NCBI GenBank assembly: GCA_963704615.1
Contig: OY969923.1
Span: forward strand, 3,906,001-3,970,000
Length of the DNA: 64,000 nt
Source: Bog-756 sp963704615
GTDB taxonomy: Bacteria; Actinomycetota; Acidimicrobiia; Acidimicrobiales; RAAP-2
Reading direction: 5' to 3'
The notes beneath the pieces were generated by a model that was not told where the DNA came from, did not search any database, and saw only the letters and a list, made by a program, of their open reading frames with translations. A program made the position numbers and the translations under genes. This document shows positions 51,671 to 59,502 of the stretch, piece after piece (position 1 is the stretch's first letter; each line of letters starts with the position of its first letter).

Positions 51671-52540
51671 TCACCCGATCTCGGGTCGCCAGGGGGCCGA
51701 CGGGTCGGGCCCGAGGGTCCGGCCCCGGATGCGCTCCTGTCTGATCAGGTGGTGCAGCTCCTCGTCGGGGTCCTCTTCGGACTGCAACCAACGGATCAGG
51801 TTGGAGAAGACGACAGGAACGAATGCGCACGCGGAGATGAACCACATCACTCCGGTGGTCAGCTGCTGGTCGGCGGAGAGGCTCAGGGTGCCGCCCGGGT
51901 GGTGGGGATAGGCGGGGTACCACGAGCCATGGGACAGGCCCACCAGGTAGGCGAGGATCCAGATCGTCCACATGATGATGGCGGCCAGGGCGATCCGGCT
52001 CGGCCGCGGCAGTCGCGGGGTGAGCGGTGGTGACTCCACCAGTTCGAGCCAGAGGCCGACCCCGACCCCCAGCAAGGAGGCGGCCTCGAGGGGCAGGGCC
52101 CACGGGTGACGAGCCAGGGCATCGACGGCGAAGGGCGTTCGCCAGAAGATGGCGCCGGCCAAGGCGAGACCGGCGAAACCTGCGCTTCGCACCGCTTCGG
52201 GATGGCGGCGGCGGGCCGAGGCCAGCCGATCTGCCCATCGGAGGGTCGCGGTGGGTGGATGCGGGCCGCCGTCGTCATCGAGGAGTGGGGGGCGAGGCGA
52301 GGCCAGCCCGAGCAGGGACCACGGCGATCCCATCACCACCAGAGCAGGGACGACAACGGCGAAGAAGGCGAACTGGATGGCCTCGACGAACTCGAATCGG
52401 CGGGCCAAAGAGGCAAGAGGCGGGGCCAGCCAGACAACCAACGCCAGGACCCCCGCAACCAGAACGAACAGCCGCCCGGGTTGGCGTGCCGGCGGTGGAT
52501 GCCGTGGCCAGGACCGTTGAGCCACGGCCCCCGAACTCAC
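51671..52540 (-). CDS. CtaG-like cytochrome c oxidase assembly membrane protein (first copy)
   Basis: A 289-residue protein with about seven membrane segments, resembling the Caa3-type CtaG assembly family in the block FEFVEAIQFAFFAVVVPALVVMGSPW and in the His-containing LVGLSHGSWYPAYPHH loop near the C-terminus. It may help insert copper or assemble the oxidase. Its start overlaps the stop of the 39-residue peptide gene. It is the last gene of the minus-strand oxidase operon and converges with the TlpA-SCO operon. A second, clearer CtaG homologue is at 57267. Confidence 0.75.
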   Translation of the reverse strand: MSSGAVAQRSWPRHPPPARQPGRLFVLVAGVLALVVWLAPPLASLARRFEFVEAIQFAFFAVVVPALVVMGSPWSLLGLASPRPPLLDDDGGPHPPTATLRWADRLASARRRHPEAVRSAGFAGLALAGAIFWRTPFAVDALARHPWALPLEAASLLGVGVGLWLELVESPPLTPRLPRPSRIALAAIIMWTIWILAYLVGLSHGSWYPAYPHHPGGTLSLSADQQLTTGVMWFISACAFVPVVFSNLIRWLQSEEDPDEELHHLIRQERIRGRTLGPDPSAPWRPEIG

Positions 52541-52656
52541 TTCTTGTTAGTACGGCGCTGGAAGAACCCCCACAGCATGACCACGAACAGCGTGCCCAGC
52601 GGGATGGCCACGGTGAGCACCTCGGGCCCGATAAAGGGGTCGGTAGCAATAGTCAT
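52537..52656 (-). CDS. 39-residue single-helix membrane peptide
   Basis: A short gene, MTIATDPFIGPEVLT followed by one hydrophobic helix (VAIPLGTLFVVMLWGFF) and a basic tail QRRTNKK. AGGTGGG is eight bases before ATG 52656, and the stop overlaps the CtaG-like start (GTGA). It lies about 100 bases after ctaE in the same direction. Small single-helix subunits are common in oxidases (subunit IV, IIA, CcoQ), so a structural subunit is likely, although the sequence is not one I can match. Confidence 0.65.
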   Translation of the reverse strand: MTIATDPFIGPEVLTVAIPLGTLFVVMLWGFFQRRTNKK

Positions 52657-52754
52657 CAGACGACCCACCTCACTGTCGCTCGACCTCCACTTTAGTGCTC
52701 GGCGACCTGGGCCACCATCCACAGATCACAGGCACTCACAGGCACTGGCGGGCA

Positions 52755-53411
52755 TCAGATCAGGTAGAAGAGCACCCAGAACAGCCCGCTGACCACGGCC
52801 ATGAACCCGAAGAAGTAGGTGCAGGATTCGACGTTGGCCCGGAACAGCTGGGCGGCCGGGCTCGACGAGGTGGCCGGGGAACCCTCGTCGGGATGGGTGC
52901 GACGCAACCGGTGGCTGAGGGCGAGATTGGTCTCGAGCCAGTAGGCGGCCCCAAGCAACAGCATGATGTTCAACACCCCCCAGCCGATGAAGCACGACGC
53001 ATACCCGCTCGAACCGGGGAAGAACGGCAACTGGGTGTACTGCCAGATCTGGAGCCCGATGGCCAGCAGGAGGCCGGACACGGCCACCCACCCGCTCACC
53101 TGCCAGTCCAGCAAGGACCCGGAGCGCATCCGTGCCTGCCCGTACATGGCGAGGAGGGTGCAGGCCAGCACGACGGCGAAGATGGTCCAGCCGATGCCGG
53201 TCGGGGCGGTGATCCCGTCGGGACGCCACAGCTTGCCCGAGTTGTTCGACCTCAGATAGAAGTAGGCGAATGCCAGCGAGGCGAACAGGAACGTGAACAT
53301 CCCGATCAGCAGGCGCCCGCCGGTCCAGTAGGCGCCGACCGCCGAGCGCAGCTCGAATTCTCGTTCCTCGGGCGTGTCCGAGTACGTCGGCTTGTCGGCA
53401 GTCTCGGTCAC
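52755..53411 (-). CDS. ctaE: Cytochrome c oxidase subunit III
   Basis: A 218-residue protein with five membrane segments rather than the seven of mitochondrial subunit III, as in short actinobacterial subunits. Conserved blocks are TGGRLLIGMFTFLFASLAFAYFYLR (in part), GWTIFAVVLACTLLAMYG, the Cys/Trp segment ASCFIGWGVLN and CTYFFGFMAVVSGLFWVLFYL. The start GTG overlaps the ctaD stop. It forms the three-subunit core with CtaC and CtaD. Confidence 0.9.
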   Translation of the reverse strand: MTETADKPTYSDTPEEREFELRSAVGAYWTGGRLLIGMFTFLFASLAFAYFYLRSNNSGKLWRPDGITAPTGIGWTIFAVVLACTLLAMYGQARMRSGSLLDWQVSGWVAVSGLLLAIGLQIWQYTQLPFFPGSSGYASCFIGWGVLNIMLLLGAAYWLETNLALSHRLRRTHPDEGSPATSSSPAAQLFRANVESCTYFFGFMAVVSGLFWVLFYLI

Positions 53412-55417
53412 CGCTCTTCTCCACTTTGTGCCTGCGAACCGGCGTCTTCGGCCGCACCTCCCGGCGAGGAGACCCCCGTCGTCACCCGTGGAGGTTCACC
53501 CAGATCGGCGACCGCGGGTGGGTCGTCCTCGCTGTAGTGGTACGGGTCAGAGAGGACGACCGGGATGTGCTCGAAGTTGTAGTACGGCACCGGTGTCGGC
53601 GTCTGCCATTCCAGGCCCAGCGAGTTCCACGGATTGAGCGGCGACGGCTCGGGCTTGATGAAGATCGACCACACGAAGTTGGCGATGAAGACCAAGAAGG
53701 AGGCACCCAGGCAGAAGGCGCTGATCGATGCGAAATCGTTGAGTGTCTGCAGATTCTGGGCGTACTCGAAGACCCGCCGGGGTTGGCCGAGCAGGCCGAT
53801 CAGGAACATCGGGAAGAAGGTCAGGTTGAAGAAGACGAACATCAGCCAGAAGTGGATCTTCCCGAGCTTCTTATTCAACACCTTGCCGGTCATCTTCGGC
53901 AGCCAGAAATAGAGGCCGGCGAAGAAGGCGAAGATCAGCCCACCCATGATCGTGTAGTGGAAGTGAGCCAGGACGAAGAAGCTCCCGTGGACGGTGACGT
54001 TGACCGGGACGTCGGACAGGAACACGCCTGTCACCCCGCCGATCAGGAAATTGAAGAACACGGCCAGACAGAACAACATCGGAACCTCGAACCGGATCTT
54101 GGCCCGGTAGAGCGTCCCCATCCCCACCAGGAAGATGAATCCGGTGGGAATCGAGATCAACTCGGTGGTCAGCATGAACAACGGGCGCATGTCCGGGTTG
54201 ATCCCGCTCTGGAAGAGGTGGTGCTGCCACACGAAGAAGGAGAGGAGGGCCACCCCGACCATCCCTGCCGCGGCCACCTTGTAGGCGAAAAGGGGCTTTC
54301 GGGTGAACACGGGGAGGAGCTCCGCCACGATGCCGAACCCGGGCAGGGCCATGATGTAGACCTCGGGGTGTCCGAAGAACCAGAAAAGGTTCTGCCACAG
54401 GAACGAGCTCCCCCCGTGCTCGGTCACATAGAAGGCGGTCTGGACGGTGTGGTCGAGGATGCCGAACAGGCCGGCGGCCACCAGGGTCGGGGTGGCCAGG
54501 GTGAGCAGTGCACAGGTGGCCAGGATCGACCACACGAAGATGGGGATCCGGCTCCAGGTCATGCCCGGCGCCCGGTAGTTGATGATGGTCACCGCCAGGT
54601 TGAACCCCGCCGCCATCATTCCCAGCCCGATGACGGCGAAGCCCACCAGGTAGGACATCATCCCCACGCCTGCTTGGGTCTGGAGGGGGGCGTAGCCGGT
54701 CCAGCCGGTCGGGAAGCCTCCGTAGAACAGGGCGGAGAGGATGACGAAGTAGCCGGCGGAGAACACCCAGAAGCTGAAGGCCTCGACCCGAGGGAAGGCG
54801 GTGCGGCGGGACCCGATCATCAGCGGTATCAACCAGTTGCCCAGTGGGCCCACGATGACCGAGGTGGCCATCATCATCATGATCGTCCCGTGCTCGCTCA
54901 CGATGGCGATGTAGGTGCCCGGACCGAACACGTGGCTGGTGGGCGACAAGAGCTCGGTGCGGATGGCCATGGCCAGCAAGCCACCGGTGAAGAAGAAGGT
55001 CAGCACGCCGATGACGTACTGGAGGCCGACCACCTTGTGGTCGGTGGTGTAGCGCAGGTAGCGGGTCCAGCTGGTCTGCTGGTACTCAGGACGCGGCTCC
55101 AAGCCCACCATCTTGGCCAGTGGGTAGTTGAGGGCGCCGATCCCGAGGAGCCAGCCGAGCACACCGAGGAGGAGCCCGCCGGTCACCGCGATCGAGTTCG
55201 CCCCGCTGTTGGCGATGTTGATGTAGCCACTGCCCACGACGTTGCCCAGCCAGTGGCCGATCAGGTAGCCGACCACACCGCCGATGATGGCGGTGCCCAG
55301 GTGCTGGCTGAACCAGCCCGGCCGGGATGGCAGCCCTTGGAACCCACCGAGCACGGGTGGGGTCGGGTCCGGGTAGGCGACCTCGGTCTCGGCTTCTCGT
55401 TCGGTGGCAAGAGTCAT
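53408..55417 (-). CDS. ctaD: Cytochrome c oxidase subunit I, divergent (altered D and K channels)
   Basis: A 669-residue heme-copper oxidase subunit I with two extra N-terminal membrane helices (about 38-60 and 75-96) before the standard twelve. Metal ligands are intact: heme a His176 (SEHGTIM), CuB His350 with cross-linked Tyr354 in GHPEVYI, His399-His400 (QHHLF), and His485/His487 (AHFHYT). The gate-region Glu352 of the D-channel is kept. But the canonical GAPDMAFPR is GSRRTAFPR (202-210), placing Arg205 where the D-channel Asp lies, and PTGIK is PTGFI (424-428), so the K-channel Lys is Ile428. Glu419 replaces the usual Met in the same helix. Downstream ~90 residues are an unconserved acidic tail. 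It is the catalytic subunit of the operon. Confidence 0.93.
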   Translation of the reverse strand: MTLATEREAETEVAYPDPTPPVLGGFQGLPSRPGWFSQHLGTAIIGGVVGYLIGHWLGNVVGSGYINIANSGANSIAVTGGLLLGVLGWLLGIGALNYPLAKMVGLEPRPEYQQTSWTRYLRYTTDHKVVGLQYVIGVLTFFFTGGLLAMAIRTELLSPTSHVFGPGTYIAIVSEHGTIMMMMATSVIVGPLGNWLIPLMIGSRRTAFPRVEAFSFWVFSAGYFVILSALFYGGFPTGWTGYAPLQTQAGVGMMSYLVGFAVIGLGMMAAGFNLAVTIINYRAPGMTWSRIPIFVWSILATCALLTLATPTLVAAGLFGILDHTVQTAFYVTEHGGSSFLWQNLFWFFGHPEVYIMALPGFGIVAELLPVFTRKPLFAYKVAAAGMVGVALLSFFVWQHHLFQSGINPDMRPLFMLTTELISIPTGFIFLVGMGTLYRAKIRFEVPMLFCLAVFFNFLIGGVTGVFLSDVPVNVTVHGSFFVLAHFHYTIMGGLIFAFFAGLYFWLPKMTGKVLNKKLGKIHFWLMFVFFNLTFFPMFLIGLLGQPRRVFEYAQNLQTLNDFASISAFCLGASFLVFIANFVWSIFIKPEPSPLNPWNSLGLEWQTPTPVPYYNFEHIPVVLSDPYHYSEDDPPAVADLGEPPRVTTGVSSPGGAAEDAGSQAQSGEER

Positions 55418-55429
55418 GGCGTCAACTTT

Positions 55430-56401
55430 CTATGACTTCGCGGGCGTGGCCCCGTAAACCTCAGAGTTGCTGTAGGGATCGACGTTGTCGGGGTAGTAGC
55501 CGCCATCGGCGCCGTTGGCATCGGGAACGTAGGTGTACGAGAAGGGGGGCAAGGCCTTGGTGTTGGCGGCGTTGACCCTCTCGGTGGTCTTGGCCCAGAC
55601 GTAGAAGGCCGCCTTGGACACCACGCTGCCGTAGTTGTACATGGCGCCGTGCCACAGCCCGCACAGTTCGTCACACCGGACGGTCACGCTCCCCGTCTGC
55701 TCGGTGGTGGCGTAGGCCACGTTGTCCAACTGGGGGTTGGCGTCGGCCTTGATGCTCAACTGATAGGCCCAGAAGTCGTGGATCACATCGAGGGAGGTGA
55801 CGTGGAAGGCGATGGTCGTGTGGTTCGGAAGCATCAGACGTTGGCTCTCGAAACCACCGAAGGTCGGGTAGCGGTAGGTGAACTTCCACTGCTGGGCGAT
55901 GACCTGCACTGGCAGGATGCTGGCCGAAGCGGGGGTCCAGATCGGGTTGGGGCCTTCGCCTCCACCGGAGCCGTTGTTGGCGATGAGCTCGACGGTGCCG
56001 AAGACGAACAGCGCGAGCACGATCACCGTGGTGGTGACGATCCATCCGACCTGCACGCCGAGGTGGGTCCGGGCCTGGGCGCCACCGACCGGATCCGGGG
56101 CGTGGGAACCTCGCCACATGATCAGGGAGTAAGCCAGGTAGACCCACACGGCCAGGATCACCGGAAGGGCGGCCAGGAACAGGACGTTGAAGTCGAACTG
56201 GTTGGAGACAGCGGCGTTGGTCATGTCCCCGGGCGGAATGTGGGGCCCCACCAGGTAGTAGAAGAGCGGATCGAGAACGGCCGACAGGACCGCCCAGATG
56301 GCGACCATGCGCCAGATGTGGCGCGGTTCCCGGTGCGCCGGGCCGCTCACCCCCCCAGGGGGCGACTGCTCATCGGGCGCCTGTTCGCTCTGGACGGTCA
56401 C
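55430..56401 (-). CDS. ctaC: Cytochrome c oxidase subunit II
   Basis: A 323-residue subunit with two membrane helices after a ~30-residue N-terminus (LSAVLDPLFYYLVGPHIPPG then ALPVILAVWVYLAYSLIMW, then VGWIVTTTVIVLALFVF) and a cupredoxin domain. The CuA site is complete: His in VTSLDVIHDFWAYQL and the CxExCxxxHxxM pattern in RCDELCGLWHGAM. GTG 56401 overlaps the stop of the cupredoxin-like gene. The loop YQLSIKADANPQLDN differs from the usual VPALGVK-type loop and may shape cytochrome c docking. There is no fused cytochrome c domain. Confidence 0.92.
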   Translation of the reverse strand: MTVQSEQAPDEQSPPGGVSGPAHREPRHIWRMVAIWAVLSAVLDPLFYYLVGPHIPPGDMTNAAVSNQFDFNVLFLAALPVILAVWVYLAYSLIMWRGSHAPDPVGGAQARTHLGVQVGWIVTTTVIVLALFVFGTVELIANNGSGGGEGPNPIWTPASASILPVQVIAQQWKFTYRYPTFGGFESQRLMLPNHTTIAFHVTSLDVIHDFWAYQLSIKADANPQLDNVAYATTEQTGSVTVRCDELCGLWHGAMYNYGSVVSKAAFYVWAKTTERVNAANTKALPPFSYTYVPDANGADGGYYPDNVDPYSNSEVYGATPAKS

Positions 56402-57072
56402 GCTTCGACGTCCAAGAACCCGCCCATGTAGCCGACGGTGCTCATCGGGCCGCCGTTCCCGTAGAGGAAGCCCAAACCGCAGGGCACGAAGCACTGCCAG
56501 GGGTACTCACCCGGGCCCGGGCTCATGAACGACGCCCTGATGATGTTGTGGGCTGCGTTCAACGAGCACGGGGCGGCCGAGCACAGGGTGGCGGTGCTGG
56601 GGTTCCCGATCAGGGGGACGTTGATCCCGAGGGTGGGGATGGCGAAGGTGTGGCCGACCCCGTTGCCGGTGTTCGAGTTGTAGACACGGAAGGGCTTGCC
56701 GTTGAGGACGGCCACGTTTCCGATGGTCCCTTGCACCTGGCCCCATTGCTGGTTGCGTAGCGGGCTGCCCGAGTCGAATTGCTCGATGGTCAGGTTGATC
56801 CGGGTATGGGCCGGCACCTTCCAGATGGTGGTGTGGATCCACTGACCGGCCGGATTCTTGACCAGATAGGAGACCCAGGTCGGGTGGGGCCCGAAACCGA
56901 TGGATCCCACTGTCTGCACCGTCAGGTTGACCGGCGCCCCCGGGGGCTGGGCCGAGGTGAAGTCGACGCTTTGCGGCTGGGGGAGGAGGAACCCCACCAC
57001 GCCCCACACCGCGAATCCGGCAGCCACCACGAAGAGTCCGACGACTATGGACAACCTCGCCCCGAAGGACAT
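56398..57072 (-). CDS. Cupredoxin-like membrane protein, first gene of the oxidase operon
   Basis: A 224-residue protein with one N-terminal membrane helix (IVVGLFVVAAGFAVWGVVGFLLP) and a beta domain. It carries GHTFAIPTLGIN, NIIRASFMSPGPGEYPWQCFVPCG and YMGGFLDV, which resemble a cupredoxin fold with a CxxxC pair at the position of the CuA cysteines. The first His is present, but the His of CxxxCxxxH is not seen. ATG 57072 follows a GGTGGAG; GTG 57081 is the alternative. It overlaps ctaC. It may carry electrons, donate copper, or be an extra CuA-like subunit, but none of this is shown. Confidence 0.7.
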   Translation of the reverse strand: MSFGARLSIVVGLFVVAAGFAVWGVVGFLLPQPQSVDFTSAQPPGAPVNLTVQTVGSIGFGPHPTWVSYLVKNPAGQWIHTTIWKVPAHTRINLTIEQFDSGSPLRNQQWGQVQGTIGNVAVLNGKPFRVYNSNTGNGVGHTFAIPTLGINVPLIGNPSTATLCSAAPCSLNAAHNIIRASFMSPGPGEYPWQCFVPCGLGFLYGNGGPMSTVGYMGGFLDVEA

Positions 57073-57266
57073 CGTCTCCACCCCCAGTTCACGCCCCTCG
57101 ATCCGATGCCCGGATCTTCCTAAGAACCACGTAAACTTTCGCAGGCAATTCTGAGGGTATGACCAGTTCCGAGCACGGTCAAGTACTTCGGGGCGGCCCT
57201 GAATTTGTCAGGGTTCCCGGCCCGGCGGCCTCGGTCGAGACCCCGGGTCGGGCGCTGCGTTCAGGC

Positions 57267-58187
57267 CTACCCCGGGTGGCTGGGGCTGGCCCGGCCCGGC
57301 CCCAGCGGGTGCGAACCAGCGACCGGGTCACGGTGCGAGAGCCTCTCGAGCACGTTGGAGATGGACCCCTCCTCGTCGATGGCCCTCTTGAGGATGACGA
57401 TCAGCGCCGGCACCGCCCAGAAGTCGCCACAGACCCAGAGGATGGCCGCCCCGATCTGCTGGTCGGCGAACGGCGCCAGGGTCACGCCGGGCACGTGCGC
57501 ATAGACCGAGTACCAGCTCGTGGCGCTGAAGATACTCAGCGCCATGGCCAGGATGAACATGACCACGTTGGTGCCGATGACCGCCCCGGCCTGCCACAGG
57601 GGGCCGGTCTTGAGCCGGAAGGGGTAGGAGGGAATGATCTGCAGCCAGAAGAGGATGCCGGTGACGAAGAAGCTGGCGTGCATCAGCCAGATGTGGACGG
57701 TCTGGTTGTTTTCGGCCAGATCGAACAGCACCGGAAAATGCCAAGCCACCATCACCACGTTGAAGGAGATGAGGGCGAACCACGGACCGGCGAGCACCCG
57801 GCCCACCGGCCGGAGAAAGCGTGACCACCGGCCGAGCATCACGAAGCGGCCGATCTTCCGGCGGGCACCGACCGGCAGGGCGAACAGGAGCGGGAGCCAC
57901 GGCGCGCCAAACACGATGAGGATCGGCGCGTAGAAGGCGATGAGCAGATGTTCGATCATGTGCACGAAGAAGTAGTCGCTGGCCCAGTAGTCGATGGGCG
58001 AGTCGATGGCGAGAAGCAGGACGCCGAGCCCGGCGTAGAAGGCGATGGAGTGGAGGCGGCGGAGGCGGGTTCTCTTGGGGTCCGAGCGGTGACGCAGCCG
58101 GGCCAGACCGAGCTCGTGCGCCACCACCACGACTGCGACCACGATGACGAAGGGGTCGAACGACCAGTTCTCCGTCACGTAGTTCAC
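57267..58187 (-). CDS. CtaG (Caa3-type) cytochrome c oxidase assembly protein (second copy)
   Basis: A 306-residue protein with about seven membrane segments of the Caa3_CtaG family. Conserved residues occur in DYFFVHMIEHLLIAFYAPILIVFGAPW (His-x-x-x-His), VMVAWHFPVLFD, HIWLMHASFFVTGILFWLQI and LAPFADQQIGAAILW. GTG 58187 is preceded by AGGAGAACCACC and is the better start than 58229. The family is needed for maturation of caa3-type oxidases, probably through copper. It is the last gene of a second minus-strand operon after the SCO-fusion and lipoprotein genes. Confidence 0.9.
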   Translation of the reverse strand: MNYVTENWSFDPFVIVVAVVVVAHELGLARLRHRSDPKRTRLRRLHSIAFYAGLGVLLLAIDSPIDYWASDYFFVHMIEHLLIAFYAPILIVFGAPWLPLLFALPVGARRKIGRFVMLGRWSRFLRPVGRVLAGPWFALISFNVVMVAWHFPVLFDLAENNQTVHIWLMHASFFVTGILFWLQIIPSYPFRLKTGPLWQAGAVIGTNVVMFILAMALSIFSATSWYSVYAHVPGVTLAPFADQQIGAAILWVCGDFWAVPALIVILKRAIDEEGSISNVLERLSHRDPVAGSHPLGPGRASPSHPG

Positions 58188-58275
58188 GGTGGTTCTCCTC
58201 GGCCCGGCGGCGGGATGGGGACGGCCCAACGGTAGCCCGGGTCAGCCTCGGTCAGCTCGGCCGCACCGGCCCTCG

Positions 58276-59502
58276 TCAGCTCGACGATCCGTACTGAATC
58301 GGGACGGCGAGGGCCTGAGTGTGCTTCCAGCCTGTGCCTCCGAGTGAGGAGACGTCGAGGGTCGACTGGTCGACGATGAGGGCGTCGAATCCCCCCTGGG
58401 GGGTCGCCACCACCGCCGACGTGCCGACAGGCGGAGGAAGGAGGCGCTGCCAGACGGGAGACGACGGCCCGACGGTCGCCGCCAACGTCTGGCCGTTCCG
58501 GCCCGCGGCTCCGACCACGAAGCCTCCCGATGCCGTCCCACCCGTCGAGGTGAGTCCGACCCCGTCCAGGGGGAGTCCCTGCGAGATCGTCCAGGTCTGC
58601 AGACCGTCGGTGCTCCACAGGGCGAACACGGTGACGTGGGTGCCCGAGCCCACACCGACCAAGGCGGCCGCTCCGGTGGGCAGGCCGACGAGACGGATCA
58701 CCTCGGTGGGTCCCGGCGGGGCTCCCGGAAGGGTGGGCGCCACCGACATCCAGTCGCGACCGGAACGCTCGAAGATCCCCGGCGGCGCCGGGCGCTGGCA
58801 CGCTGCTCCCACCAACAGAGTGCCGACGCCACCCGAACCGGGGGCGCCGTAGGTCCCGACGGCGGTCAGACCGATGACACCGCACCCGGATCCGGAGGAC
58901 TGGTGGGCCAGGGCCTGCTCGGTGACCACGTCACTCCACCCAGTCAAGTCGGGGGAGCCCTGGACGACGGTCCCGCCCCCTTTGCGGAGGAGAGCGATCG
59001 ACCCGTCGCCCGACGAGGCCAGGGTGTCCGGAGCCAGCACCAGGCCACCCGGGAGAACACCCGTCGTCCACGTCGTCCCCTGGTCCGAACTCTGGGCCAG
59101 CGGTGAGAACAGAAGGTCCTGTGTCGGACCGAAGCCCGAGAGCACCGACCCATCGGTACCGAGAGCGACGACCAGGCCGCCGTTGCTGGCCACTCCCGGC
59201 GGGGTGGCCAAGCTCCAACCCAGCGCGCCGGCGGGAAGGGTGACCAGCTGCCAGAAGGTGTTGACTGGGTCACCGAGGTGGCCCATGGCCAGCGAGGCCC
59301 ACGTCGCCCCGGACGACGACGAGGAGCTGGTCAGCGGGATCGGGGGCGGTCCGGGCCGGCCGGGCGCGGTGGCGTTGCCCCCCGACGACGAGCACGAGGC
59401 CAGGACGCCGGCGGAAAGGGTGGCGATGCCGAACACGGCGATCGCCCGGTTCCGGAGAGGGAACCGGCGGCGGTCTGGCCGCCGCGCTGTCGCCGAGGTC
59501 AC
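58276..59502 (-). CDS. Secreted lipoprotein with beta-propeller-like repeats
   Basis: A 408-residue exported protein. The signal has lipobox LASC followed by a Ser/Gly linker. The mature part contains repeats with SSDQGTTWTTGVLPGG, STDGLQTWTISQGLP and other Asp-box-like S-x-D-x-G-x-x-W motifs, as in sialidase-fold propellers. The start GTG overlaps the SCO-fusion stop. It is unlike known oxidase assembly factors, and its role is unknown; it may be a cell-surface scaffold. Confidence 0.75.
   Translation of the reverse strand: MTSATARRPDRRRFPLRNRAIAVFGIATLSAGVLASCSSSGGNATAPGRPGPPPIPLTSSSSSSGATWASLAMGHLGDPVNTFWQLVTLPAGALGWSLATPPGVASNGGLVVALGTDGSVLSGFGPTQDLLFSPLAQSSDQGTTWTTGVLPGGLVLAPDTLASSGDGSIALLRKGGGTVVQGSPDLTGWSDVVTEQALAHQSSGSGCGVIGLTAVGTYGAPGSGGVGTLLVGAACQRPAPPGIFERSGRDWMSVAPTLPGAPPGPTEVIRLVGLPTGAAALVGVGSGTHVTVFALWSTDGLQTWTISQGLPLDGVGLTSTGGTASGGFVVGAAGRNGQTLAATVGPSSPVWQRLLPPPVGTSAVVATPQGGFDALIVDQSTLDVSSLGGTGWKHTQALAVPIQYGSSS

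Noticed and set aside
53426..55435. 669-codon plus-strand frame across ctaD
   Set aside because: It mirrors the CtaD gene on the other strand and has extreme Glu/His/Gln composition. No family resemblance.
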